From Strongyloides papillosus (Eukaryota; Nematoda; Chromadorea; Rhabditida; Strongyloididae): 64,000 bases of DNA. Within the stretch, counting starts at the first letter, position 1, and each line of letters begins with the position of its first letter. Below are positions 22,361-34,070 of this stretch, piece by piece. The notes under the pieces are model-generated. The model was not told the origin of the DNA, did no database searches, and saw nothing but the letters and a program-made list of their open reading frames with translations. A program made the position numbers and the translations under genes. Location: NCBI GenBank assembly GCA_005656395.1, contig SRSI01000003.1:124001-188000 (forward strand), written 5' to 3'.

Positions 22361-25300
22361 TTAAACGAAAAATTGTTCTCCTTCTATTAAAGGATGGATA
22401 TCTATAGTTACATCTTTTTTTTCTTTATTCCTCCTCAAATATTCTTTCCTCTCAATATAATGGTGCTTCAACCTGGTACATGCCAAATCAGCATAATAGC
22501 AAGGTGTTGGAATGCCTATTGGATCAGGACATCTTGTACATACATTGGACATCCAACAGGTCAATAAACTTATTTCATTTAAGGTAAGATTCCAATCATC
22601 ATAAAGTGCATACACATGACAAGGCTTTGAAGTACCAAGTGCTCCTTTGTGTGGAACAGCATAAAAATCAAGAAATTCCGGATTGACAATATCATTTGCT
22701 ACAACCGTGTTCTGTGGAACGTTATAGTTTGGACTATTCTGTGGATCCATGAAACGTATTCCATGACGTTTTTGGATGACCAAGAAGGTTATTGAAGGTT
22801 TGTATGCTGGATTTATCTCCTCACATGCCTTGTGTATTGAAAAAAACTTCGTGCTCCATCGTGATTTTGAACTGTGAATTGCTATACCATCTCTGAATAC
22901 AACGATGTGTTTTGGAACAACTCCGGTTGAATTTTTAAATGAAAAAAGGCGTTCTTTGATTTGTTCTTTGAAAAATTGGAGTGTTTCCATGCTAAAGTAA
23001 TGAAAGAATTACATAAAAATAATAATAACTTACGCTTGTTTTCCCTTTTGAACAGTTGTTGTATGAATTCTACCAGAAATGGCATATTTAAAACCTAAAA
23101 TATCCACTGATCCAACAACTGCAGATATTGAAGGAAGGCGATTATCACCAGTATCTTGGGGAGCTGGGTGTATGACATCGGCACCAATATAAATTGTAGC
23201 ATCCTTTTCATTGAAGAATTTCTTACAAAAATCAGTTAATATTGGATCAGATTCTTTAAAATATAAATTTTTTGACAATCCACCTAATTTACCATTAAGT
23301 TTCATTGCAATATTTAAAGTAACTCTACAATATTTATTATTATGATTTAGTTTGAGTAAAGTTTTTGTTCTTAACACTTGTGAATGGCAACCTAAAAATT
23401 CTTTGTGTTCACAGTACATCTTAATCATTCCATAGGAACTACTACTTTCTCCGACGATAAAAATAATTAAATGGTTCTTTCTTTGGTTTTTGCCAATAGC
23501 TTCAAGTTTTGGCTTTAGAATATCAAATAAATTACTTCTTGAATCATAGTCGATTTCATAACGTGGATCTAAATTTCTACTGAAATCACAGCCATAGTTT
23601 GTTACGTTTTTGATAATGTGTTTAACTTTATCAATAGTTTCTTTGTATTTCCTTTCAAATACTGATCTGTCAACAATTATGACACCATATGAGAAATTTT
23701 TCAGATGTTTATCGTAAGGCTCACGTTTTTCCACATTAACAGGATATTTTACTTCAATATGTGGTAATACCTTAGCAACTGTTTTGATTTGATTGCCTAT
23801 ATTGGCTCCGAATATTTTTAAAACATCATTAGCATCTTTTTTTACAACATCTAAATTAGTGTTAATTTCTTTAAATAGTACTGCTGGAGATTTCGTACAT
23901 TTCCTAATCATTTTAGCTGTCAACTCTCCTTCCAATTTTTGACGTAATTTTTGTGGCTTATCAGAAACTTTAACAAGCTCCATTGGTATGAGAATGTTAG
24001 CGCTTTCAGGATTCATTTGAAGAAGTGGTAATCTAGGACACTTCAATTTGATATTATATTGTTGATTAAAATACTGAAGAATACTCATCTTCTTTCCATC
24101 TTTATCAATAAATGTTTTCTCAGGAATTTTGTCTATAACTTTGAAAATTGTAAATTCTCTCAATTTATTATATTCAACTGTGAGATTTAAACCTTTCAAA
24201 ATATTTGTCAAATTTTTCCGTTGATTCTCATTCATTGAAACATTAGACAAATTTACTTTTCTTCTATCTACACCATTAATATAACAATAATAATCAATAA
24301 CTGTTAAATCTGATTTGGCGAAAACAGCATGATTTTGATTAACATTTATCAACGGTATTCCTCGTGGTCCAAGAAGGATATTGAAACATAAACTTGGCCA
24401 AATTTGTTTCATAAAATCTAGTGAAAAACTATCGGACTCTGCAGATGGTGGTCTAAAATAAAGTTCATTTCCAATACCAGTACAACTTTTATTGTAATTT
24501 TGAGAGAAGGAAAATTTTGAAAATTGTGTTACCATTAGACTTAAAAACGTGTTTGATTCACAGAAAGTGGCATTATCGATATTTGATAGTATGATAGGCA
24601 AATGTTTTTGCCTTTTCAAAACGAATATACATAACTCTCCTTGCATCGGGATCCACACAATATTCATATTTCTTCTCTTTAAAAACTCCACTTTTCACGT
24701 ACAATAAATTGTGATCATCATAAATAAAATTGTTAAGATCCGACTTATTTTGTATTTCTCTATACAGAATCTTCATCACAACATCTCTTTTCTTACTTTG
24801 TTTAAATTTCTCATCTTCTTTTTTTTCGGAGTTCAAGAAGTGGACACTATATAGATCAACGTATAAATTATCGGAGAATTTGAAATCATATACGTTCGTT
24901 AGAATTGATAAATCTTTTCCTACAGTTAATTTATCCTTATCTTGATTTCGAAGTCTGTAGAATTTGTAATCGGGCAACTCAGCTGTCGCTAATTTTTGAG
25001 GACTTCCTTTGTATACAACAATTGATTTTTCTACCTCAGTCTTTTTAGAAGGAGGAGCCTTCTGTACCTTACTAGAAGCCTTAGAAGATTGGGTAGCACT
25101 TGGTTCACTAATAGTTGAACTTTTACCTAAAATACTTTTAGTAATTTGTGGAGTTGGTTTTTTTGCCTTACCAGAAATTGTTGAAGATGTTATTGTGCTC
25201 TGTTCACTGATAGCTGAACTCTTACTTGAAATACTCTTGGCAGACTGTGGAGTTGGTTTTTCTGTCTCACCTGAAATAGTAGAAGGTTGGGCTTCGCCTT

Positions 25301-25928
25301 GCTTACTAAATTCTGCAATTCTACCTGGACCACTTTTAGCAGTTTGTTGGGTTTTCCTTTGTTTCTTACTAGAAGTACCAGATGGTGCTGTTTGTTCTTG
25401 CTTACTAGCTTCAGAACTTTCAAGTGGGACAGTCTTGGTGATCTGCGGAATTTGTTTTTTTCCTTTATTAGAAGCTTTGGATGTTGCTTGTTGACTCTGT
25501 TTAGCAGCTTCGAAGATTTTACTTAAAACATTCTCAGTTTGTGGTGAAGTTAATTCTGATGTTTCACATGAAATAGTTGAAGGTTGTTGTTCACTCTGTT
25601 TACTAACTTCTGTGCTTTTACTTGCAATACTTTCAGGAGTTTGTTGGGCTTTTTTTCGTCTCCTTTTGGAACCGCCAGATGATGACACCTCACCTTGCTT
25701 ACTAATTTCTGAGCTTTCAACTGGTATATTCTCGGCAGCCTGTGGAGTTGGTTTTTGTCCCTTATCTGCAGCTTTAGAAGATGATGGTTGGCTCTGTTTA
25801 CTCACTTCTGAACTTTTACTTGAAATAGTTTCGGTTTCAGGTGAAATTGGTTTTTGCTGACTTTTCCCTTGATCATCACCTTTGCCTTTTTTTTCTCCAC
25901 TTTGAGTTTTACCCTTTTTACGTCCCAT
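22361..25928 (-). pseudogene. Argonaute copy 4, one net frameshift; possibly functional
   Basis: Exon 1 is 25928-23034, a 42-bp intron is 22992-23033, and exon 2 is 22991-22361. Without lesions it would encode about 1174 residues. The N-terminal Ser/Lys/Gln-rich tract is some 200 residues longer than in copy 2 and is built of repeats around SSKSSEVSKQ. PAZ and PIWI are complete, with IYIGADVIHP, VVFRDGIA and SKPCHVYALYDD, so the D-D-H residues are present and the glutamate finger is not. An extra T in a T run at about 24604-24609 breaks the frame at FEKAK. A second pair of changes (one base lost near 22885, one gained near 22848) cancels and replaces about 17 residues just after the third catalytic position. 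If the T-run indel is an assembly error this could be the slicer-competent copy. Confidence 0.65.
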
Positions 25929-27244
25929 TATGGTTATTAAAAATACCTTTTAAACCTAAAATATGAATTTTGTCTAAATGCAAAAAAATTGTATATTAAA
26001 ATTTAAATAACAATATATTCCGGAGAAGACCTTTAACCATTGTTTTTTATTTAAGTATCATAAGGTATATTAATTACTATAATCAATTTACATTGATAAT
26101 AAACATCGTAATTATTTTTAAGTTAAAATAAAGTTTGCACGAAAGTATAAAATTTCCAAAAAAGCATATTTACGTTGGTGTTTCCAAATTAAATTTTAAA
26201 AAGTATCATTATATTTATACGAACAAAATTTAATAATTTTTATAAATTAACATTGTTTAATAAAACTAAACAGATTTAAAGCTTTTATTTATCATTAAAT
26301 ATCATAAAATTAAACAAATAAAAGGGCACAAAAAAGTGGAGACATAAAACTAATCTGAGCACCCATGCACAATCAAAAATATCAATATTCTTTCGCAAAA
26401 TCAAAACAATTAAATAATTTATTGATTATCAGTCTATTAAAAGTTATTTAACAATGTATATTCTTAGTATCAAACGCAACATCAAATATAAATAACAATA
26501 TTTTAAAACATTTTTCAGTGTAATAAACAAAAGAAACATTTATGATAAGTGATAATGGACAAAAGTCTTAAGGCTTACATAAGGAAAACAAAATTTCGTT
26601 TTAAAACCATTTTTTATAAAATATTTTAGAAGTGATTTTAAAATGTGTCGTTTTGTATCTTGATACAACAATTAATTCTATCAACAGAGTGAATTTTCGT
26701 TTATGTGAATGACATTCCATACACTTTTTGGTAGAAAATTTTAATTTTATACTTTCATAACACAAATATTGATAGGAAAGTGTGACTTTTTAAATATTAT
26801 GAAGTACTTGATGTAATAAAGAAAATTGTTAAATGTAAACATTTAATTAGTTGTTGTAGTAAAAAAAAATTATTGATATCCAATACTAAAGGAAGATTAT
26901 TAATAAAAGATGTCTTTATATAAAAAGCAATTATAGTCACAATAGAAATTTTATATATACAAAATTTATCTAATTATTGTTAAAATGTTTAAAATTGTGG
27001 TGGATAAGTTTATAATGTAAAAACTATGAAATAATAATTAAAATAAACGATATTTATTCATAATCAAATATTGTCTATGCCTAGTGTACAAAAAAAACAA
27101 TAGAAAAATTAACTATTCCATTATGAATATTGTAAAATTACAATAGTATCTAATTTTTCAATAATATATTAGAGATAAAATTTAAATTTTTCTTTTTAAA
27201 TGGAATGAAAAATTTTCTTTTGAGTACATTTTTCTAAATTAAAA
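25929..27244. promoter_or_regulatory. Divergent intergenic region, unit 4
   Basis: 1.3 kb between Argonaute copy 4 and membrane-protein copy D, alignable by eye to the other units in short blocks (about 26285-26330 and 27120-27240). A CATATTTTAG string lies about 30 bases before the Argonaute ATG. Before the copy D start the conserved ATTAG has become ATTAA, so the acceptor-like AG present in copies A-C is missing. No gene was seen. Confidence 0.5.
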
Positions 27245-28335
27245 ATGAGTGATAAGGAAATCATAATCGGTCTTATCATTTTTCTGGTTATATTTCTCTT
27301 AATTTGTGGAGTAGGTGGATATTACTACTACAAAAAGAGTGGCCAATCTAAAAGTAAAAGAAAAAGCAGTAGGAGCAGTAAAAGAAAGGGGAAATCAAAG
27401 TCAAGATCGAGATCGCGGTCAAAATCTTCTTCAAGACGATCAAGATCTTCAAAATCAAGAAGCAAATCATCGTCCTCTGATTCTGACAAGAGTAAAAAAT
27501 CCCCTAAAAGAAGAACATCTCGTTCAGGTAGTAGAAGTTCATCTAGATCTTCATCATCTTCTGATAAAGGAAAGAAAAAATCAAGGGTAAATTTAAATTT
27601 TATGTTTTCGATAATATTTTATTTTAGTCAAAAAGTAAAAGAGGAGCAAAAAAAGTTAATTTGCAAGAAACTGTTGGCTTTCCTGGTGAAATTAAAGTTG
27701 ATATTGGAGCAAAAACTGGTAATGGAGCTCCAATTGCAGGAAACAATCTTACCATTGTTTCACCACCTCCAGTTTTTGATCAAGGGCCAAAGAAAGATAT
27801 TCCCAGTAATCCAGTTAATGCTCCAGTTGACCAACCAATTCAACAGAAGGTTATTGCTGAAAAACCTGAGGCACCAAAGGACATTCCACCAGCTCCTGTT
27901 GAGATCCATGAATCAAAGGTAACCCCAAAGGTTGCTTTTGAAGGAAACCCATTACCACCAGAAGTAGCAAACGATTTGTTGAAGGCAAAAACTAATACTC
28001 ACTACATTCCACCAACTACAATTGCTCCAGAAGTTACTGTTCCTCCACAGAAAAACACACCAGAAGTTAAAAGTACTGATGATTCCAATGGAAGACCTAA
28101 GACAGAAGAAAAGTTAGAACGTCATAACAACTACTCCGGAAGTTTATTGACGTCAAACAATCTAACTTACAACACTGTCAACATTATGGTAAACAACAAT
28201 GCTAATGAGGATATCAATGAAGTAATAGAAAAAGCCGTCAACGCAATACCGGATCCAAACTTAAAATTATCCGATGTCCCAGGACTACCACCATCATCAA
28301 ATAAAAACAACAACCATGACCTGGAGAGTAATTAA
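27245..28335 (+). CDS. Unrecognised membrane protein with Arg-Ser-rich tail, copy D
   Basis: Exon 1 is 27245-27586, a 41-bp intron is 27587-27627 (GTAAAT...TTTTAG), and exon 2 is 27628-28335, giving 349 residues and ending LESN. The layout is the same as copy A: one helix at residues 6-27 (IIIGLIIFLVIFLLICG), YYYYKKSG, an Arg/Ser/Lys tract to about residue 114, a Pro-rich middle, and the conserved Asn-rich C-terminus with potential N-glycosylation sequons that would not be used if it is cytosolic. Unlike copy A, keeping the intron shifts the frame. This is the outermost and probably the least exchanged member of the set. No family is recognised. Conservation of both ends between A and D argues that the protein is under selection. 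Confidence 0.82.
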
Positions 28336-28662
28336 TTAATAATAAAATATAAGGAAAATATTTATGATATAATTCTGTAATTATACAACTTTGTATTTGC
28401 TTTTTGTGATAATCATGTTGAGTCAAATAAATATGAAATTTAATATATACAATTTATTTACAATTACAATTTCAAAACAATTTATGTTTAAAAAAATATA
28501 ATATAACTGTGTTTGTAGCAAATATAATTTAGGGTTTTAGTGAATATTACAAATTTTTTAAGATTTTCTAAATTATATAATAGTTAGATGTGCGAGTTCC
28601 TAATATTATGGATAATAATAATTTTTATCTCCCATATAAGTGAAATGTTGATAATTGGCAAA
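28336..28662. other. Convergent gap after the array
   Basis: 327 bp of AT-rich sequence between copy D and the first F-box-like gene. Its first 100 bp match the 3' flank of copy A. After that the tandem homology stops, so this marks the right edge of the array. No gene was seen. Confidence 0.5.
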
Positions 28663-30282
28663 TTATGTGAAGTAGTACTTTTGAATCAGATGCTTATAAG
28701 TATTCCAATTCTTGACATCATCAAAGAAAATATGCGTACCATTGTCATTCTGTATACTTTTTGTATATCTCTCCGAATATTTCTTTATAAGATCATGGTT
28801 TACAATGCCTCCATGATCAAGGTCAGAGGAATCCCAGTGTCCTATTGCAAGAAGTTTAACTCTCCGTGGAATCTCCTCAGGATACTTATTAATTCCGATA
28901 AATGCACGTAACCTTCTGAATGGCACAAGACAATCGGCACCAATATATGGCATATCATACGACATGAAAGTTTTGATATTTGGCATGAATCTATTCAATG
29001 ATTCAGCCAGTTTTTTTGTTAACCCAGAACCATTGACTAACTCTAATCTCTCAACACTTCTTGGCATCAAAGAAGCAATGAATCTTAGATTATTACGATA
29101 GATATGTATTAAGGCTTGGTCATTAAAATCAAAAAATTCCGAAACATAAATTTTCACTTTCTTTAGTGATTTAAGTTTCCTAAGTGAAATAGCTGAGATG
29201 TTGTTTTGTCTAATTATCTTGATATCCTTTTTTGTTTTGAAGTACTCAAACTCCAAAGTAAGTGATTCCAGGTTCTTGAAGGATTTAAGGCAATTCATTA
29301 CACTAATAAATTCTACCTCGTTTCTAAATTCGTTTCCGAAGGTCCTTACAAAGTTTCGTATTGGAAAAAGCATGCATTCCGCTACGGGGCAATAAAGGCT
29401 ACACCCTGAGTCCAGTAGTTGGTAGATATTCCTAACGTCACAAATAACTTTTACATTGTATTTCATAGAAATCTTCAAGATCATAAAAACATATTCAATG
29501 GATCTATAAAATTCACCATCCAACTTAGGTAAAATCAATGTTGCATTCTTCCTTTTTGATAACTCCTTCAAAAAAAGATCAAAAACTCTATTGTTCTTCA
29601 TTAGATCAACAATCATTTCCTCTGTATAGTTAGCAGTGATTTCAAGTTCATGGAACTTAGGGAATCCATCAAATATACCAGTTCTGAGTTCTCTATATTG
29701 ATATGGCTTATCTAGGAAAGTACATTCAGGAAGTTTTATGCGTTTTATGTTGTCGTGACGCAGACCTTTTAATGCATAGAGTACCATGTAGAAATTATAG
29801 CAGATATCCATTTTGAATTCGAGTACCTCTGCATTCTTACGGATTGGGCTGCCTAGATTTATGGCTTGAATTAGTTTTTCAATAAATAGTCTGTGTTCTC
29901 CCCTATAAACTTTTTTAACTCCATTACAATAGATGATTTTGATGGTATTTTCTCTGGCCATAACTTCGCCAGGATACTCGTTTGGGTTTTCTAAATCCTC
30001 ATCTAAATATTCATCCTCACTATTGAATTCAATGTTCCGTAATGGCGTTATCCGTAAATTCTTTGGAGTACCTTCTTTTGGTTCAATAGTAATGTGTTGA
30101 CGATCATCATAACATAGTATGTTCCTTTTAATTCTACTTCTTTGCATCAGATAGTACATATTTTTTGAGGTATTTGAAAGGTTACAGACATCATTAAATG
30201 AGTGTAATTTATTGAGAATTTCTTTCTTAACTACAGGATTTTCCATTAGTTCCAAGAAAGATAACTCTTCTGGTGCCTTCAT
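28663..30282 (-). CDS. F-box-like protein, paralogue 1
   Basis: A single-exon frame of 539 residues. The N-terminal 50 residues (LMENPVVKKEILNKLHSFND followed by VCNLSNTSKN) have the spacing of an F-box, the helix bundle that binds Skp1 in SCF ubiquitin ligases. The rest has regularly spaced Leu-rich segments (FKNLESLTLEFEY, LRKLKSLKKVKI, LVPFRRLRAFIG) like divergent leucine-rich repeats that would hold a substrate. Paralogue 2 at 36214-37818 aligns through to the shared end (IQKYYFT versus IQRYFY). Large families of this kind are known in nematodes. The substrate is unknown. No intron or lesion was seen. The F-box match is weak by eye, so the role is inferred. Confidence 0.7.
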   Translation of the reverse strand: MKAPEELSFLELMENPVVKKEILNKLHSFNDVCNLSNTSKNMYYLMQRSRIKRNILCYDDRQHITIEPKEGTPKNLRITPLRNIEFNSEDEYLDEDLENPNEYPGEVMARENTIKIIYCNGVKKVYRGEHRLFIEKLIQAINLGSPIRKNAEVLEFKMDICYNFYMVLYALKGLRHDNIKRIKLPECTFLDKPYQYRELRTGIFDGFPKFHELEITANYTEEMIVDLMKNNRVFDLFLKELSKRKNATLILPKLDGEFYRSIEYVFMILKISMKYNVKVICDVRNIYQLLDSGCSLYCPVAECMLFPIRNFVRTFGNEFRNEVEFISVMNCLKSFKNLESLTLEFEYFKTKKDIKIIRQNNISAISLRKLKSLKKVKIYVSEFFDFNDQALIHIYRNNLRFIASLMPRSVERLELVNGSGLTKKLAESLNRFMPNIKTFMSYDMPYIGADCLVPFRRLRAFIGINKYPEEIPRRVKLLAIGHWDSSDLDHGGIVNHDLIKKYSERYTKSIQNDNGTHIFFDDVKNWNTYKHLIQKYYFT

Positions 30283-32332
30283 GTTGGGGTATAGACATAA
30301 AATAATAAATAGGATAGATCGGAAACTAAAATAACAAGAATTATAAATTTACAAATACAATTTTTTCAAAACACGTACTCAACAAGATTATCGAATATGC
30401 AAAAGTATTGCATATATATAAAATCAGAATGTCTCAAACAATAAATCACCTTTTTTACTCGTACAAAGAAATGTAAAACATGTGTCTAAGCAATTTTTAA
30501 AGTGTAATAAAACAAATAGTGATTAATTTCTCAATAATTTTTTTTGCATAAAGTATAACAACTTGCCACCAATAAAATATTTATAGTTATGCAAAACAGA
30601 CCAAATAAAAGAGTAGAATGAAGAAAATTTACAACCACTCAAATTAATCATCTTTATTTAATTCATAAAACAAATGATAAACAATGACAATATATATAAT
30701 GGTTGAGATAGTGCACCTAAACAATCGATGATAGAAATAAAAAAAGTGTAAATTATATGAAGGCATTTAAAAAGAAATCAAATGATGAAAAAAGAGAAAG
30801 AAAAAGAAGTTAAATATCAATGACTGTTTAAATAAAAAATCAAATGTCCCGATTGAGAGATTACTCTCATTCACTAAAAAAAGTGTCTCATATAATTACA
30901 AATGAAATTTAACATTTCTGCGTTTATAGAAGCATTAGGAAATTATATATTTCAATAGAATATAAATTATAAATGCATACTTAAACGTTGGTGGTTATAA
31001 ATATAATTATACTTCCGGCCATGGTGGAATAAATGTAATTTTTATATTAAAGGATAGATTATAAAATTTAACAATTATTATATACCATGAAAGTATTTTT
31101 TTGTCCGAAACTTTTAGAGATAATCATTAAGATAGTTTTAAAAAAGGTTTATAAGAGATGATAAAATAATGATAACCAGTATTGTTATCTAACCACAAAT
31201 TATTCCCATCCACATAATAAAGGAAGGATGAAGAAAATAATGAACAATATCCTTCACATTCAATGTAATTTTTAAATACCATCCTCAACTATAGTTTAAA
31301 TTGATTTTCCAATAGAAATAATATTTTATTTTGTATTTGATGTTTCAATTTCCACCAACCGAACCTATAAATGTTTCAAAACATATGAGGAGCTCAAAGA
31401 TGAAACAATGAATAGATAGAATATACAAAATTGATAATAAAATTTGTCTTCCTTATTTGCAACTAAAAAAATATCTTTAATTATATAAACAAATAGTTAA
31501 GTTACAATTAGATTTAAAGCATAGTTAATTTATGATATAAAAAAACAAATCTATTCTAATGACAAAAGAAATTGTACATACATTAAATCCTTTGTGACAA
31601 GAAATAAATTGCTAGATATAAAACTTATCAGTTTACATTACTATTACGCTAAAAGATACAATTTAAAGAAGTAGAAAAAAAATTAAACCCACTTGATCAA
31701 TATAAATGGGCTTGGACAGGGAGTATTAAATAAAACGTAACCTATTTGAATTATATACTTAAAGAAAAAATGGAGAAAATAAATATGGGAATTAAAAATT
31801 TTACCAATAAACAAATTGAAGTCATCTCCTTATAGCAAAATAATTTAAAAATTAAGTGTATGTTGTTGTTATCTAAGTAATTTGTAGATGTACTGCTTTT
31901 AGGTTAGCCAATTCATATTACTTCCTTCTTTAAATGTTTTTCACCAACAAATTCTAAAAAAAGTTATCTCGATAAATATTTTTTCTAATTACCACAATGT
32001 TTGTTTTAAAAAAATACGTATCTAGGAAATATTTTTATTTTAAGAGCTGGTTATTAGAATTTTTTTGTGGTATGAAATTTTTGAATTAATGTAGAAGTTA
32101 TCGGCGCTCCAGAATTTAGTAGACTCTCACGCACATAAATGAAATCTTGCCTATCAATTTTGAATATTGTTGTGCTCAAATTAGATCTGACGCCTTTTCT
32201 TTTATTTATTAGATAAGAATTGTTTGGTTTATCAAAAAATTCAAATTTTTAAAAAAACAAAAATGTAAATTTCTACAATATAATAATGACGGAACTTATG
32301 TTAACAAACATTATTCATTAAAATTAGTTCCG
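30283..32332. other. Intergenic region, 2 kb
   Basis: Strongly AT-rich between the divergent F-box-like gene and the M13 pseudogene. No coding frame, RNA gene or clear repeat was found. Only simple A/T tracts were noticed. Confidence 0.5.
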
Positions 32333-33813
32333 ATGGTATGCGTTTCAATAAAATTATTAATTTTCGGTATATATTTACTTCCAACTCTTTATTTTGTTTT
32401 CAACGATTCCACTTAAAGATAATGACCAATCATTAGATCTCCAAATGGCATCTAAACTTCTAAATGAAACTATTGACGAAAGCATTGATCCTTGTGAAGA
32501 TTTCTATCAATTTGCATGTGGTACATGGTTAGAAAGAAACTACGAGGAATCAAAGAGTTCAGACATTCAAAATGGTTCACCATCCAATTAGACATATCCG
32601 CCAAACTTTCTTCGGTAAATTGCTTAATACAAAAAAAATATTTACTTTTTCAGATCAGTTTATCACAGGAAAAAAAGTATCTAACTCAGACATTCTTAAA
32701 CAAATGAAATATTTTTACAAATTATGTGTCACAAAATATACACAAGAATATTCTTACAAGTTTGCAATTGGATATTGTAAAAGGAAATTCCCTGCAATAT
32801 TCGATGAAGCTCTATATTATATCATGTTCCACCAAACTTTCAATGATAAGAAATTGAAAAATATAAAATCAAAAGTGACAAAAATGATTGATAATATAAA
32901 ATATTCATTTAAAAAATTGATTAATGAAAAGGAATGGATTGATAAGAAGACAAAACATTATGCTTTCAAAAAGTTAAATAGTATGAGAAGCTTGTTTTAT
33001 GATATGAAAAATTACACATTAAAAGAGATGGAAACTTTATACGATCATTTACGATTTACAAATGAAAGTACATTTGAGGAAGCTAAAGAATCTTTAAAAA
33101 CTTTTGACGTTCTTTTAACTAAGAAAAAGAAGCTTCTAAACAAACTTTCTCTAACTAGTTTATTCCAACCTAATGCGGCATATAAATTAACAGAAAACAG
33201 AATCTCATACAACCTGGGTATATTTATGAAACCATATTTTGACGAGAAACTTCCAATGTCATTTAACTACGGTGGATTAGGATACATCATCGGTCACGAA
33301 ATAACCCACGGTTTCGATGACGATGGTTCACAATACAGTGAAGATGGGAAAAAGTTTAACTGGTGGTCTGATGAGGAGAAAAAAATATTTCAAGAAAAGA
33401 GTAACCGCTTCATTGAGCAGTACAACAAAAATGTTGAAAAAGTTTCTGGTTACAATATTAATGGGACTCTTACCTTGTCCGAGAATATTGCTGATAATGG
33501 AGGTGTTAAAGCAGCTTTTAATGCTTATAGGAAATATCTGAATGAGTTGGGAAGAGATGAACTAAAGATACCAGGTTATGAAAAATATTCCAATGAGCAG
33601 TTGTTTTTTATAGCATATAGTCAACTCTATTGCAGCTCATTTACTTTTGCTTCAACATACTATCTGATGATGAATGATCCTCATTCTCCAGATAGGTTCA
33701 GAGTCCTCACTACTCTAGGTAATCAAAAAAGTTTTTCTGATGCATTTAAATGTAAGGTAGGATCAAAAATGAATCCCAAAGATAAAGTTGTTATATGGAA
33801 AACAGGAAAGTGA
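32333..33813 (+). pseudogene. M13 (neprilysin-type) metallopeptidase, truncated and frameshifted
   Basis: The C-terminal half is a clear M13 zinc peptidase: HEITH (zinc ligands, about 33297), ENIADNGG (third ligand), NDPHSPDRFRVL and GSKMNP. It should end with a CxVW motif but reads VVIWKTGK, so that Cys is lost. Upstream the gene uses three frames. A hydrophobic signal or anchor sequence from ATG 32333 (MVCVSIKLLIFGIYLLPTLY) is in one, SIDPCEDFYQFACGTW is in a second, and RNQRVQTF onward is in a third. A possible 39-bp in-frame intron lies at 32615-32653. Between the DPCEDF segment and HEITH only about 260 residues remain, where neprilysin has about 500, so half the helical lid domain is gone. 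I read it as a decayed extracellular peptidase. A shorter product from ATG 32572 is conceivable. Confidence 0.75.
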
Positions 33814-34070
33814 AAACCAAATAAATAAAAATATTTATTAAAATACTGTGCTGTAACAAAAAGGCAGGATGAAATATTATTAACTGGGAAAAACTGCAAT
33901 GTTAACGGAATAAATTGTTTAATTAATTCACAACTTAGTAGGGATACACATCAAAATTGAAAGAAAATTAATTATCCTTCAATTATTGAAAAGTTTGGTA
34001 TTTTAAAGATTTCAATAATTATTACCTGCAAAGAATTGAAAAACCATTATCAATAACATTACTTACTCTT

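Larger units (their letters stand above)
4996..28335. repeat. Four-copy tandem array of Argonaute / membrane-protein units
   Basis: The gene order minus-Argonaute, divergent spacer, plus-membrane gene repeats four times (units start at 4996, 10769, 16421 and 22361). Exon-intron structure, spacer blocks and 3' flanks are shared. Unit length is about 5.3-6.0 kb. Spacers of units 1 and 2 are most alike, while membrane 3' halves of B and C are most alike, so unequal exchange or conversion has occurred since duplication. Confidence 0.92.

Noticed and set aside
25009..25860. Hydrophobic 161- and 82-codon frames antisense to the Argonaute copy 4 N-terminus
   Set aside because: The Ser/Lys repeat on the minus strand necessarily reads as Leu-rich sequence on the other strand.
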